Shown in pieces: positions 34,047-45,523 of a stretch of 64,000 nucleotides of DNA. A program made the position numbers and the translations under genes. A model generated the notes under the pieces. The model was not told the DNA's origin and did not search any database. It saw nothing but the letters and a program-made list of their open reading frames with translations. Within the stretch, counting starts at the first letter, position 1, and each line of letters starts with the position of its first letter. This DNA is from Laccaria trichodermophora (Eukaryota; Basidiomycota; Agaricomycetes; Agaricales; Hydnangiaceae), in the NCBI GenBank assembly GCA_018417955.1, contig JACTVC010000024.1, forward strand, positions 496,001 to 560,000, written 5' to 3'.

Positions 34047-35873
34047 CAGTACTTATCAGTCCCCCACAGAATCCTGCAGGACTCACAGGATTCCTGGGGA
34101 TTCCTGGGGATTCCTGAGGATTCCTCAGGACTACACTATAATTTTGGTGATTTTGTGTTGGAGGAGAAAGATTATGTCAAGTCCTCAGGAATCCTGAGGA
34201 CTACATGTCATTTAAACCATAAGTTAATGCTAACACGCAAGACAAGGCTGGATTTCAAGGCCTAAAAATGTACAATCACATTCATTAGTATTTGTAAAAT
34301 ATTGGAATAAATATAAACATTGACTACATTTGTCACAAAAGTCCAAATGTGGTCAAGGAAATGCACAGCTTTTTTATTGTTGTTCTTTATTCATTATTCT
34401 ATTCATTACAATATTCATCAGCTGAGTGGTGTTGCCATGGTAACAAAGAATATTTATTGAAGAAAAATGAAAAATAGAGCAGAACAATAAAGAAACAGTG
34501 CAATTTCTTAACCACACTTGGACTTTTGTGACAAATGTAATTGGTCTTTATATTCCTTCCAATATTTTACAAATACTGATGAATACAGTGGTACATGTTT
34601 TGGCCTTGAAATCCAGCCTTGTCTCACATGTAAGAATGCCTCATGATAGGTAAAATTTATCGGTGAAAAACAAGATGTATTGAATGTAATTAATTAAGTA
34701 TATTTACTACAATTTAATTTTAAAGGGAGAGGGAGGAGTGATGAAAAGTGATGAAGGGATGGCGGTGGGGAGTGAGAAGGGAGGGGAGGGGAGTAATGGA
34801 GGGGGAAGGGAGTGTGGAGAGGGAGAGGGAGTGTGGAAAGGGGGAAGGGAGTGTGGAGAGGGGGAAGGAGGGAGGAGAATGATAAAGGGGGGATCCTCGT
34901 TCACGGGCGGTTGTCTCGTGGGCGGTTGTGGTCGTTGGTGGGCGGTCGCGTTGGTGGGTGGTTTTGTTGGTGGGCGGTTGTGTTGGTGGGTGGTCGCGTT
35001 GGTGGGCAGTCGTCCTTGTACGTGGGCGGTCGTTTGTGTACATCGGGGGCGTCCGCCGTTTGTTGACCACGGTGGTGTTGTCCATGGGCGCTGGGTCATC
35101 GTTGTCCGTCGTTGGGGGTCGTTGTGTCCGTGGGTGGTGTTTATTGGTGAGTGGGGGGGGGTCGTCGTCGTCCGTGTGGGGAGTCGTTGTCGTCATCTGT
35201 GGGCGCTCGTCTCGTCGTTCGTTGTTGAAAAAGTCGACATCGACGTGGCATGTCCATCGGGCATGCCACGTCAGCGGTTTGGTGGTGGCACCGTTTGTTG
35301 GGCGCCACCGCCTCGTCGGCGTCGGTGGGTGGGCTGTCGTGGTGGTATGTGGTGGTGGTGGGGTTGTCGTCCCTCGTCGTGGGGTCGTGGGCACTCGTTG
35401 TCGAGAAAATCGCCGTTGACGCGGCACACCCGGATGGGGCGTGCCATGTCAGCCGTTTGGTGGTGGCGCCGTTTGCTGGGTGCCACCACCGTTGTCGTTG
35501 TCGTTGTTGAGGTCAATGGGGCTGTGGGTGTTGATCGTCGTGGGCAAGGTGGTGGTGGGTGGTGAAGAGAGAAGTGACGTGACGTGTCACATATGAGAAC
35601 CAAACATGTGCACGGGATGCATCACATCACATGATGCATTCCAAGCACATGTTTGTGGGTCATGTGACTCATCACATACATCAATCCTGGGACTAGTCCT
35701 GTCTGAAAATCCTCAGGACTGTCTTCAGTCCTCAGGAATGGACCCCCACAGGACTGAAAAAATTGGCTGGTACATCAGCCAATACTCAGTCCTGGTAATC
35801 CTCAGGAATCCTCAGGAATCCTCAGGAATCCTCAGGAATCCTGCAGGAATCAGTGGGGGACAATAAAGACCTC
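34047..35873. mobile_element. Non-autonomous KDZ-like element S3
   Basis: A perfect 8-bp duplication, CTGGACTC, flanks it (34039-34046 and 35874-35881), placed inside the subterminal repeats of S2. The ends are CAGTACTTATCAGTCCCCC and, reversed, GAGGTCTTTATTGTCCCCC. Subterminal words are CAGGATTCC and CCTCAGGAAT. The interior has a purine tract (34725-34890) and a GGGCGGTCGTTGGTG-type minisatellite (34895-35560). No tRNA-like block is clear and no transposase is encoded. Confidence 0.82.
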
Positions 35874-36089
35874 CTGGACTCCACTATACCCATTCCTTAG
35901 GAATCCGCAATTCCTTGTGATTTGGGACCATTCCAGTAGGAATTTACTAGGACTCCACTAGGACTGGGACACAAAATTTGTATGGTGATCAGCCAACATA
36001 AAAATTGTCCCAGTCCTAGTCCAGTCCAGTAGGAATCCAGGAGTCCAGTAGGAGTCTGGTAGGAATAGGTGGAGGAGTGTAAAGAGCTC

Positions 36090-37430
36090 CATGATTGGTC
36101 CAAACCTGGATACTCATATGATTGCTTTCATCAAAGGAATGTGCCTAGAAATATAAATTAAATGTTAAATGTTGGAAATGAAAAAATCACACACTACATC
36201 TAGCTCCATCGCTGAGTGCTGGAAGTTAGCAAGTTGACAACAAAGTCAATGATTACTGGAACTTACATTTCTTGGGTAACCCTCCTTGGAAGGCACACTC
36301 TCCATCAGAAGCAATGAGAAGGCCTGCTTTCAAAAAATAAGTAACTGGTCATGTTTCCCCAAGATGTTACTGACCTGTTGCATCAACATGCCAATTTAGG
36401 ACACAGCCACTTCCAACAGCCATTGCAGATAAGGTAGTGGAATTGAAAGTGAGAAATTCCACCAGCCCATCATCAATGTGAACACACGAGGAGAGATAGA
36501 AAATCCCCTGAAGGCAGAGTCAGAAAACCATGCAAATTGAGGTGTAGAGTGACAAACATTATCTCCTTGCACATGAACATTGATCATGCCATTATGACAA
36601 CCAAAGGTGAAGGCCGTCGTAGGACTCCGGGTAGATGACATCCAGGTGGCAGCCATAACAAATCCATTAGAGAAAGGAATTGTTTGGTGAGTATCAGATT
36701 CCAGATCCCATACCACCAGTAAGCCATCTTCACCTGAGAATAAATGTCATTGTTGTGCCATATCAAAAATTCAGGAGGAATTCACCTCTGCTGAGTAAGA
36801 GAGCACCATCAGAGCTCAGGCAGAGTGTCCTAATCTTGCAGGTGTATCAAATTAGAGCCTTGCACTGGTAAACCTTCAAAAATTTAAGTGAGAGCAATTG
36901 GTTTAGGTTATGAACAAGGTTTTGCATGTGGTTCTAGAAATAAATCAAATAAATAACCAAATTTTATAAATTTGATATGTCTTCAATGGTTTGAGTTGAA
37001 TCTCAGTAGGTGCTAGAGAAACACCACACCCAATCACTGATGGATCAACCACTGTGAAAGAATCAACATAAATGGTTTGAATGCACTGCTCTTCCTCTGA
37101 TAGATTGTTGCACCTTTTGCAAGGTGAATTCAGTCCCTAATTGAAACAATTCAAAGAAAAGCAAGATATAAAAACTAATGCCAACCTGTCGTTTTTGCAA
37201 AACATGCCCAGAAAACTTCTTTCTTTATCAACCAAAATCAAGAGTTTGCTGAAATAAAAGTTTCAAAATAGGATTGATGTTGTTGTTTTGGTATTGCATG
37301 ATATCTTGAATATATACCAATGTGGCACAATGAATTTATTGGTTGGTCTTTGAATTTTAGAGAAGATAACTTACATGATAAATTATAATCAATAACACTT
37401 ACATCATATTGTTTGGCCTCTAGTGCATAA
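36090..37430 (-). pseudogene. WD40-repeat gene, upstream part
   Basis: Minus-strand coding segments separated by short GT-AG introns. In gene order: a segment near 37384-37430, then about 36980-37136 (CKRCNNLSEEEQC), 36785-36850 (IRTLCLSSDGALLLS), up to 36733 (GEDGLLVVWDLESD, then GCHNGMINVHVQGDN), about 36267-36325 (LIASDGECAFQGGLPKK) and 36090-36150 (HSFDESNHMSIQVW). The SSDG and EDGLLVVWDL lines are typical WD40 blades. The last exon continues in frame at 28509 if S2 and one target copy are removed. FB4 abuts the upstream side. WD40 proteins are protein-interaction scaffolds; the specific role is unknown. Confidence 0.6.
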
Positions 37431-38795
37431 TCTGGTGGCTACCACTTTTATCATATAACTAAGGCACTTGCCATAGGAGCTCTGTGTATAAGTCCACGCT
37501 CTTTATGTGATATCGCTCTGGATATTTCATTGGGTGTCTTGGTGGCTTTCATTAACTATTTCATTCCTGTTTCAGTGTGGTTTCAATAGATATTTCATTA
37601 GTATTTCAGGCTATTTCATTGCACTTTTCATAACTAATACTCTGCTCTTTCAATGGATATTTCATTAAGAATGTTAGGCCCTCTCATTGTGATTTTCATT
37701 AATTACTCAGTGCGCTTTCAATGGATTTTTCATTAACATTTCATGATATTTCATTGCGCTTTTCATAACTGATGCTCTGTGTTTTCAATGTATATTTCAT
37801 TAATTACTCTGTGTGCTTTCAATGGATTTTTCATTAATATTTCAGGCTATTTCATTGTGCTTTTCATAACTAATGCTCTGCACTTTCAATGGACATTTCA
37901 TTAGGAATGTTAGGCCCTCTCATTGAGATTTTCATTAATTACTCAGTGTACTTTCAATGGATTTTTCATTAATATTTCAGGATATTTCATTGCACTTTTC
38001 ATAACTAATGCTCTGCACTTTCAATGGATATTTCATTAGGAATGTTAGGCTCTCTCATTGAGATTTTCATTAATTACTCAGTGCGCTTTCAATGGATTTT
38101 TCATTAATATTTCAGGATATTTCATTGTGCTTTTCATAATAATGCTCAGAATGATTTCACCTATCAGGGTCCATGTAATGGGATGTTGGGATGATGGTCA
38201 CATGACCAATTACCAAAAATGGTCAAAAAACGAAAGTTGTAGCCCTACACTGTAGCTTCCGAAATCTGTTTGAATTATGTTCTGAAGTGCTCCCATTGTG
38301 GAGATATGAGGTAAAGGAATTTCAAAAGTGTTGTGTTTTTTTTTGTATTTTGTGTTTTTCTCCATGAAAACAAAACCAAATAACATATTTCAGTATGTTT
38401 AGAAAGCTAAAAGAAAGGGCTACAATTATTGTATTGTGGGAAAATTGACCAAAAAAGGAAGGTGCATGCCAGTGAGATATAGACTACCAAGTTTACTGAT
38501 AGACTACAAAAAAGTTGGACTTAGATAGACTACACGGTTTACTGATACATTATAAAGACTACAAAAGTCAAACTTAGACTACAAAGCTTGCTGATAGACT
38601 ACAAAAAAGTCAGACTTAAACTACAAAAGCTAGGGTTAGGGTCAAAAGGATATCTTGACTACAAAGTTTGTAGTGCCTGCTTTTTGTCATTACAAAGGAT
38701 TGTAGTGTCCACTTTTTGAGACTACAAAAGGTTGTAGTGTGTGCTTTTTCATCAGAAAAGTTTGTAGTGTATGCTTTTTGAGACTACAAAAGGTT
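37431..38795 (+). mobile_element. Foldback element half FB4
   Basis: The outer tip GGTGGCTACCACTTTTATCAT is at about 37431. An outer array follows to 38150, with about 100-bp units containing TTTCAATGGATTTTTCATTA and CATTGAGATTTTCATT. The shared module is at 38160-38320 (GGTCACATGACCAATTACC) and GACTACAAAAG repeats run to 38795, where homology stops. The other arm is missing. It lies at the edge of the WD40 gene. Confidence 0.6.
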
Positions 38796-39718
38796 GCATA
38801 TATTGTTCCAGAATTTGAGAAACCAGATGAGTATCACGTTGTTGACACTGTCAATACGGATATGTTTCTCTGACTGTGAAGGGTTGAAGCATACCAGTTT
38901 CTAAACCACTAAATTCAATATATATGAAATAGTAATGTAGAAGGAATATGCAATATTGAGACAGATAGAAAACATAAGATTATGATAATGTTTTGACCCC
39001 GAGAAGCCGACATGAGTGAAGGGGGTAACAGATGACAGAAATGATGAGAATCTTATCATTGAGATCATCTGATGTAATCACTCTGTCTCTTACCTCGAGG
39101 TCAATCCCCACTAATCCGTGGAGTTCTCCCACTACTTATCATCAAAGCAATCTCACAAGAGTTCAACAATGCCCTTTTCTGGCTAGCATACACATCTTAC
39201 CCCACATTTGAATGTCCCTCTGCACAAACAAGAACTTGGAGGATATTAAGATCTTATCAAAAAGTTCATGAATGTCATGAGGGAGGCAAGAAGAAGAGGA
39301 GTTGATATTTTATTCCCACAAAGGTTATTGCAGCACATGGGAAGCTCATGGAATGGGTGAGGTATGTGAGGAATCAGCATGAGCGATAACACATCCAATG
39401 AGCATCTCATCTCACATTGAGGCCAAAGTCTTCAGGATAGACTTGACACAGTGTGCAATGTGTAGGATCTTATATGCTTTTTGTTAGGTCAAAGGTACAC
39501 TCTCTCTTTGCCTGTCTTTCCACTGAACGACACTCATGTAGATTTGCCATAGGATACAGGAGTGCAGAATTAGCTTATCGATTCAGTAAATGATTTAAGG
39601 TCATTGGGCACTTGCATGACATGGTACCCTCCTCCCTCTTCCCATTCATTTCCAACCACTCACCTACTTAACTACCAGTTCAAACCCCAATACCACTTCT
39701 CTGAAGCCTGCTCAAATG
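38796..39718. other. No gene supported
   Basis: A short plus-strand frame near 38795-38870 reads like a gene fragment (PEFEKPDEYHVVDTV) but stops quickly and matches nothing I can name. The rest shows no coding or repeat pattern. It may be leftover host sequence beyond FB4. Confidence 0.35.
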
Positions 39719-40132
39719 CTGTACTTTACACTCCATGGAAGGGGGGATGGATTCCATGGAATGGTACATGGAATCCAGGACTAAGTTCATTCAGGGTTGG
39801 TTGAAATATTGGTAAAATTTTGCAATGTATTGATTAATACTACATACATAATTTTATTTTACTCCTTTCAAAGTATTAAAGGGAGAGGGGAGGGAGGAGG
39901 TGATGGTAAGAGGGAGTGGTGGAGAGAGTGAGAGAGAGGGGGTGATGGGAATATAGGGTTAAAGGGAGGGGGGGAGGAAGGGGGAAGTGATGGGGGTGAT
40001 GAGAGGAGGGGGAGCAATGGGAGGGGGAAGGAGTGGTGTGAAATAATGGAGGGAGGGGGAGCTCACCTGGGCTCGTTGTTGCCTGTGTCCGTTCACGTTT
40101 GTTGGTGGTCGTTTTTGTTCACAGGCAATCGC
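39719..40132. mobile_element. Fragment of a non-autonomous KDZ-like element, S5
   Basis: The left end is CTGTACTTTACACTCCATGG at 39719, with GGATGGATTCCATGGAATG subterminal words. A purine tract runs 39870-40065, and the start of a minisatellite is cut at 40133 by the left end of E4. The right part is not found. Confidence 0.6.
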
Positions 40133-40460
40133 CAGTACTTTACCCTCCCCGGGTTATTCCATATGGAATGGATGGAATGGGGGGTGGACTGGATAAATTC
40201 CAGATGGAATCCATGGAATGGGGGGTGGAATCCATGGAATAGGGATGGATTCCATGGTTTTGGGGGATGGATTCCATGGAATGGGGGATGGAATGAGTTC
40301 ATGGAATCATGATTCTACACTTATCCTATACTATTTTCAGCATGGAATCCATGTGGACTCCATATGGAATGACTTTGTAGAATAAAAATCTTACACTTAA
40401 AATTGTCTGTTGTTGTATTGATTGACATAGTACAAAAATTTGAGCTTTTATCTACTAAAA

Positions 40461-40850
40461 TCATACATTATCATCACTACCATCATCATCATCACTATCA
40501 CCACCATCACCATTATCCCCTTGTTTCATATTTTCTTCCCTCTTTTTTATCTTCTCAAGAACATGTCGGGTATGATAAAACAAGATTGCATGCAAAAACC
40601 AGTTGAAATTGTCAACAGTCATCCTTTTCAAAATAGAATCAAATCCCCCAATCCACCCATTCAATTGTTCACATGCTTGAGTATTGAATGCTCATTTCAA
40701 ATATTTTTCCCCATCTTTTGTCTCTGCTTCAATAACCAAATTAGGGTCTGTCCGGCAACAAGAATCAATTTTCATTTCATTTTCACCTTTATTTGATGGG
40801 ATGCCAGAGTATTCCGAGATCGTTCCCACAGCGCTAAATTAAGTGATGCA
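40461..40850 (-). pseudogene. E4 KDZ core, C-terminal fragment
   Basis: Reads AFNTQACEQLNGWIGGF, then ILKRMTVDNFNWFLHAILFY and a Lys-rich then Asp-rich tail, matching E1 exon 10 and the end of exon 9. Here both lie in one exon: the intron at the GCATGTGAG junction is absent. A TGA at 40692-40694 stands where E1 has an Arg codon. The fragment ends near 40850 at the Harbinger border. Confidence 0.65.
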
Positions 40851-40890
40851 ATGAGATTTCTAACCATCTTATCATGATTGCTCATTCCCA

Positions 40891-42024
40891 ATGCCTCGAC
40901 TGACTGCAGCACAATGCAAGCTGCTATTAATTGCTTCAGCGTACATGGTGAATGTAGTTGGCATTGCTACACAGCTATATTCTTCCCCCCTTTACTGGAA
41001 GCAACCTTATCATACATCCAAACTTTCCGGGGATGATTGGGTCAAGGAATTAATCAACGGGCATTATGATAGGATTTGGACTGAGCTTGGCATGCGAGTT
41101 CATGTCTTCCTAGCCTTTGTTCATGAGCTTTGTGTTACCTGTGGACTTACGGACTCTCATCATGTTGGAGCTAATGAACAAGTTGCAATATTCCTCTACA
41201 TGTGCGTAACTGGATTAAATACTTGGCATGTGGCAGAAAGGTTCCAGCACTCTCCTGATACAATATCCAAGTGAGTTTTATTGCTTATTTCAGCTCACTG
41301 TTACTTAAGTCAAACTCTAGATATTTTAAACGCATACTTGGCCTAGTTTCTGCAGGAGAATTCTACAACAAATATGTTCGCCTTCCCAAGGCAACTGATC
41401 CAACTCCTGATTTTATTCTCAACCTCAGAAAATTCACACCGTACTTTGACAATGCAATTGGAGCGATGGATGGAACACATATCAATTGCTGCCCGTCGGC
41501 TACTGATTGGCAAGCTTCACGCAATCGGAAAGGCAGTGTCTCACAAAATTGCCTTGCGTGTGTCTCATTTTCCATGCGGTTTCTATATTTCCTCAGTGGT
41601 TGGGAGGGATCAGTTGCAGATGGGACAATGTATAGTCGATCACGTCTTGTTGATCTTTGCATCCCACAACGCAAATTCTATCTTGCTGATGCTGGATTTG
41701 GGGTCTGTGATAGAAGTGGGGGATCCTTACCTGCCCATCTGAATATCCTATGCATATCCAGGTCAAAATACCCCCCGGCATGGCTGCAACTCATAATTTC
41801 CTTATGGACCATGACCCTCACAACATTGACAATTACCTTACTGGGAATGAGGAACATGACTTAGATCCGAATCCAGGCCAAACATCGGACAATGAGTTTG
41901 GATCTCTTGCAGATGGAGCAGTCACACATGCTGAAAAGGAGAGGGCAACGGCAGTGAGAGATCAAATTGCACAGGAAATGTGGGATGACTATCAAAGACT
42001 TTTGGAAGAGAGAATGAGGGAGTA
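40891..42024 (+). pseudogene. Harbinger transposase, internally deleted
   Basis: Exon 1 (40891-41270) includes VAIFLYMCVTGLNTW and QHSPDTISK, a typical helical N-terminal region. After intron 41271-41320 the DDE_4-type core follows: YFKRILGLV, then DNAIGAMDGTHI with the first Asp, LSGWEGSVADG, and KFYLADAGFGVCD with the second Asp. The next part, which should include the third acidic residue in an R-N-x-x-E-R motif, is missing: within about 40 bases the sequence jumps to IPPGMAATHNFLMDHDP and the C-terminal EMWDDYQRLLEERM. So about 70-80 codons are deleted with a frame change near 41720-41755, and the enzyme must be inactive. Confidence 0.7.
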
Positions 42025-42134
42025 GTGATTAACTGATGACTACTGAAACGATTGTAGTAATTAAACGAAAGGTATTGCAATAAATGTAGCAAGTGGAAAA
42101 GAATGGAGGGTAAGTAGAAAAGTGCAAGAGACAA

Positions 42135-43181
42135 TCAGAAATCAGCCTGAGGAAGATCCGGGAAGACAGTGACACCCAAATCTTCCATTTGAATACGAAC
42201 CCACTCCCTTCGTATATCAGCATCCTCATCCATTGCCATGTAGACATCAGCCGTGATCTGATCTTTGCGAAGATAGTCGATAAACCGAATCAGTTCAGTT
42301 TTGGTGAGCCAAACTTTCTCATGTTTCATGGCAAAAGCGATGGCATTTGTACGCTGGATAGGTGTAGGAACAACCAGGGTAGGGGGTGGGGTGAGTGCCG
42401 TTGAAATAGATTTACTGAAGCTTTCGATGAAGTTGGACATGCGAGAAAGGGCATTCACACCAGTATTGCGGGAACGCATTGGACAGGTTGGGGTGGCAGG
42501 TTCACAGCGACGATGAGAAGAAGAATCCTGAGGGGGAGGAGTCTGGAAAGCGTTGAATACACAACATAAATATTAGGGAAATGATATACATACCTCATCA
42601 CCATCCTGATCATCCTCTTATCCATCGGCTGAGTCCAATCCGGTGGAATCTGGAGGTGCCTTGTCCTGACCACCTTGTGAATGAGGCTCAGGAGCCAAAG
42701 AGGCAGTTGGAAAGAAAACATTGGCCCCAGTGGCACCGCCGCGAATGATCAAGGATATGTGGTCAAGGTGTGGCCAGCCTTTGTTCCGAAAATTTTTAGC
42801 CTCTGGGTGCTTCTTGACGTAGTCATCCCAGGAAGAGGCTGTCGCTGGGGTAATGCTGGCGCTGGTTTCGTCGTCCCAAGTCCAGCCGGAAACCTCCTTG
42901 ATAGTGAGGATTGTGCAGTAAATCTTGTGTAGCTGCGAAAAATATAATTATTGCAGAATCGGGTTCAAAAAAAACACACCACGTACTGCACTCCATTTGT
43001 TCTGGAGGGTCTTCACTGTTTTCGGGGCACCGCAGATGTAGAACGGGGCGATGATGGGCAGAGCGGCTTGAAATGTCTTCGGCTTGAAATTACCTGCATC
43101 ACCACTCTCGGAACGATTCTCGAAGAGGAAATTGACGAGGGCCTTTTCCTCGAGTGATTCCCAATGAGCAACAGGTGCCAT
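42135..43181 (-). CDS. Myb/SANT-like protein of the Harbinger element
   Basis: Exons 42987-43181, 42594-42932 and 42135-42542 are joined by GT-AG introns. The N-terminal Myb/SANT-like region has EEKALVNFLFENR, TLQNKWSA and, after the first intron, VSGWTWDDE with NFRNKGWPHLDHI. The C-terminal exon has a helical segment (FIDYLRKDQITADVYMAM). In Harbinger elements this partner protein binds the element ends and brings the transposase into the nucleus. A TAA near 42616-42618 interrupts the end of exon 2 (DG, stop, EDDQDGDE), so the reading frame is broken there; the DNA-binding part is intact. The ATG at 43179-43181 lies right at the border with the next element. Confidence 0.6.
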
Positions 43182-43182
43182 G

Positions 43183-44795
43183 TAGTTCTTAGTGATGCCC
43201 TACATATTCCTGCTGGATTCCGGTCATTCCGGTGGATTCCGGTGCCATTCCAGTGGAATTTACCAGCCAAAATTTCACTCCAGCCACGGAATATTGATAT
43301 TCCGGGATTTTCACTGGAACAGTCCCCGGAATGCACTGGAACGGAATGGCACTGGAATGCAGTCACCGGAATGAGCACTAAAAATTGCCAAATATGGCAA
43401 GTTTTATATTTTCAGATAAAAATTAGCAATAAAATCAGAAAAAAAATAGGGATGGTGGTAATGATGTTGGGGTACTGTTTACATGGTCTGTGCGCATTTC
43501 CTAATATGGTAATTAATGCAAATATAACCAGAAAATCTGGGAAAAGGAGAGAAAAAAAATAGGGATGGTGCTCACTATTGGTGATGTTGTTGGGGTATTG
43601 CTTACATGGTCTGTGCGCATTTCCAAATATGGTAATTAATGCAAATATACCCAGAAAATCAGGAAGAAAGAATAAAGATGATGTAGACTATTGTTGACAA
43701 TGTTGGAGTAGTGTTTACATGGTCTGTGCACATTTCCAAAGATGGTAATTAATGCAAATATAGCCAGAAAATCAGGAAAAAAAGAGACAAGAGAATGAAA
43801 ATGATGTAGACTGTTGTTGACAATGGTGAAGTAGTGTTCACATGGTCTGTGCACATTTCCAAATATGGTAATTAATGCAAATATAGCCAGAAGATCATAA
43901 AAGAAGGGGAAAAGGTATACACATGGTGTTAACTGTTATTGACAATGTTGGAGTAATGTTTACATGGTCTGTGCACATTTCCAAATATGGTAATTAGTGC
44001 AAATATAACCAGAAAAACAGCAGAGACATGATGTTAACCATTGTTGACCATGTTGAGGTACTGTTTACATTGTCTGTGCACATTTCTAAACAGCTGTTGT
44101 CAGGTTCAGGGTACATATCCAAAAAAGGAAATTTAAGTATTTCTAGTAAAAGAATGGCAGAAAATTCACAAAAAAATAGAGTTGGTATATGCAGTGTATA
44201 CAACATGAGGCACTGCCTTCAGGGTCCATGTCAAGGTCATTTACACATCCCACAAAGGAAATATGATCTTGTATGACCAAAAAGTCAAGAAATTCAAGAT
44301 AATGAGGATTCTGCTTGTTCAATGGGATGTCAGGATGATGGTCACATGACCAATTACCAAAAATGGACAAAAACAAAAGTTGTAACCCTGCACCATAGCT
44401 TCCCAAATCTGGTTGAATTGTGTTTTGAAGTGCTCCCATTGTGGAGATATGAGGTAAAAGATTTTCAAAAGTATTGTGTTTTTTTTTGTTTTTTTGTATT
44501 TTTCTCCATGAAAACAACACCAAATAATATCATTTCAACACATTTACAAAGCTAAGAGAAAGGGCTACAACTATTGTATCGTGGGAATTTTGACCCAAAA
44601 AGGAAGGTGCATACCCTAAAAGAGATAATAACACTGATACACTACAAAAGTCAGTTTATATACACACATTTGTATTTACAAGCACTTATATCCAGGCTCA
44701 TTCCAGAGGATTCCTGTCCATTCCTGTGGATTCTGGTGGAATCCAGTGGAATGGACCCATTCCTGCAGGAATATGTAGGGCATCAAAAAGTACAG
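43183..44795. mobile_element. 1.6-kb chimeric element: KDZ-like ends, foldback-like body
   Basis: Both ends carry inverted GATGCCCTACATATTCCTGC, placed like the KDZ/S ends (CTTAGT or CTTTTT then GATGCCC), with ATTCCGG and GGAATCC words inside. The body (43380-44640) is foldback material: five repeats of about 125 bp with CATGGTCTGTGCACATTTCC, then the shared module at 44320-44460. No matching 8-bp duplication is seen (GTGCCATG left, AGTTTGAA right). Confidence 0.55.
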
Positions 44796-45523
44796 AGTTT
44801 GAAGCCAGGACATGCACATTGAAAGGAAGGTACCTACTCTCTTTTCAAAGCTGTTGTGTGCTCATTGACCCTCTGAACAGAATCCCAATGATCATGAAAT
44901 CACCCAACGACTCTGTTACTCATTCAGGCACATATATTCCAATCTGTCCTTATTTTCATCCACATGTTCTTCAAGCGCTGTCCTATCTCATCAATTCTGA
45001 ATGTGGTCATGGTGTACCATTGCGAATTTTAGTTGGTGTCAAAGGTACTCTTGCTCATGTTGGCTGTGGTCAGTGGTCTCCCATTTTGACCTTTCTTGAG
45101 CTCAAGGAGTGTTGATTGCATTTTGTTGACATTGAAACCTTACACATCAGTGCGTCATTCCTCAGCTTTTCCTACAACTACATCAGAGGGTTCCAGGAAC
45201 TACACCCATTTTTCAGCATCTTCACTGTAAGCACCCATTCCATTGGTTGTCTTTTGAGTATGGATCATATTGAACCATAAAAGGGGACAGCTCAGGATGT
45301 CTTTGACTGTCCTATCTGTTGTTCATTTTGATGTGTTACATCTATTCGTGCATGGCCCTTTGTGTTGATACATCAAAATGCAGATTCTCCCTGCGTTAAT
45401 ATGCCAACAGCTTTTGTGTATGTACAGGTGGCTCTCTCTCTTTGTTTCTGTCATTCTATTTCCATTTTTTTCCCCTTGCATCATCTTTTCTTCTCCTTAA
45501 CCATCATGCTGACCACTATTTTT
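44796..45523. other. No gene identified
   Basis: A plus-strand frame at 44880-45115 (YIPICPYFHPHVLQALSYLI) continues in pieces to about 45440 with GT-AG-like breaks. It could be a host or transposon gene fragment, but I recognise no family. Confidence 0.35.

Larger units (their letters stand above)
28518..36089. mobile_element. Non-autonomous KDZ-like element S2 with nested FB2 and S3
   Basis: A perfect 8-bp duplication, CATGATTG, flanks the element (28510-28517 and 36090-36097). The termini are CAATACTTATCACTCCTCC and, reversed, GAGCTCTTTACACTCCTCC, followed by long matching subterminal repeats of CTACTGGACTC. The body has a purine tract (28855-29095), a minisatellite (29100-29630 on) and a tRNA-like block (33877). 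Without FB2 (29833-33629) and S3 (34047-35873) S2 is about 2.0 kb. It encodes no transposase. The ends and the 8-bp duplication suggest mobilisation by a KDZ enzyme. Confidence 0.85.
40855..43182. mobile_element. PIF/Harbinger-type element
   Basis: A transposase on plus (40891-42024) and a Myb/SANT-like gene on minus (42135-43181) converge, the usual two-gene makeup of Harbinger elements. It lies inside E4. The borders are approximate; I could not find the terminal inverted repeats or a 3-bp duplication, and the right side is abutted by another element at 43183. Confidence 0.65.

Noticed and set aside
26407..38795. FB3 and FB4 as two halves of one split foldback element
   Set aside because: Their outer tips face each other instead of pointing away, and flanking bases do not match as a duplication.
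41560..41604. Extra intron in the Harbinger transposase after NCLA
   Set aside because: GT and AG are available, but the unspliced frame gives the expected LSGWEGSVADG line, so the sequence is exon.
43175..44803. 8-bp target duplication around the 1.6-kb chimeric element
   Set aside because: GTGCCATG and AGTTTGAA do not match.
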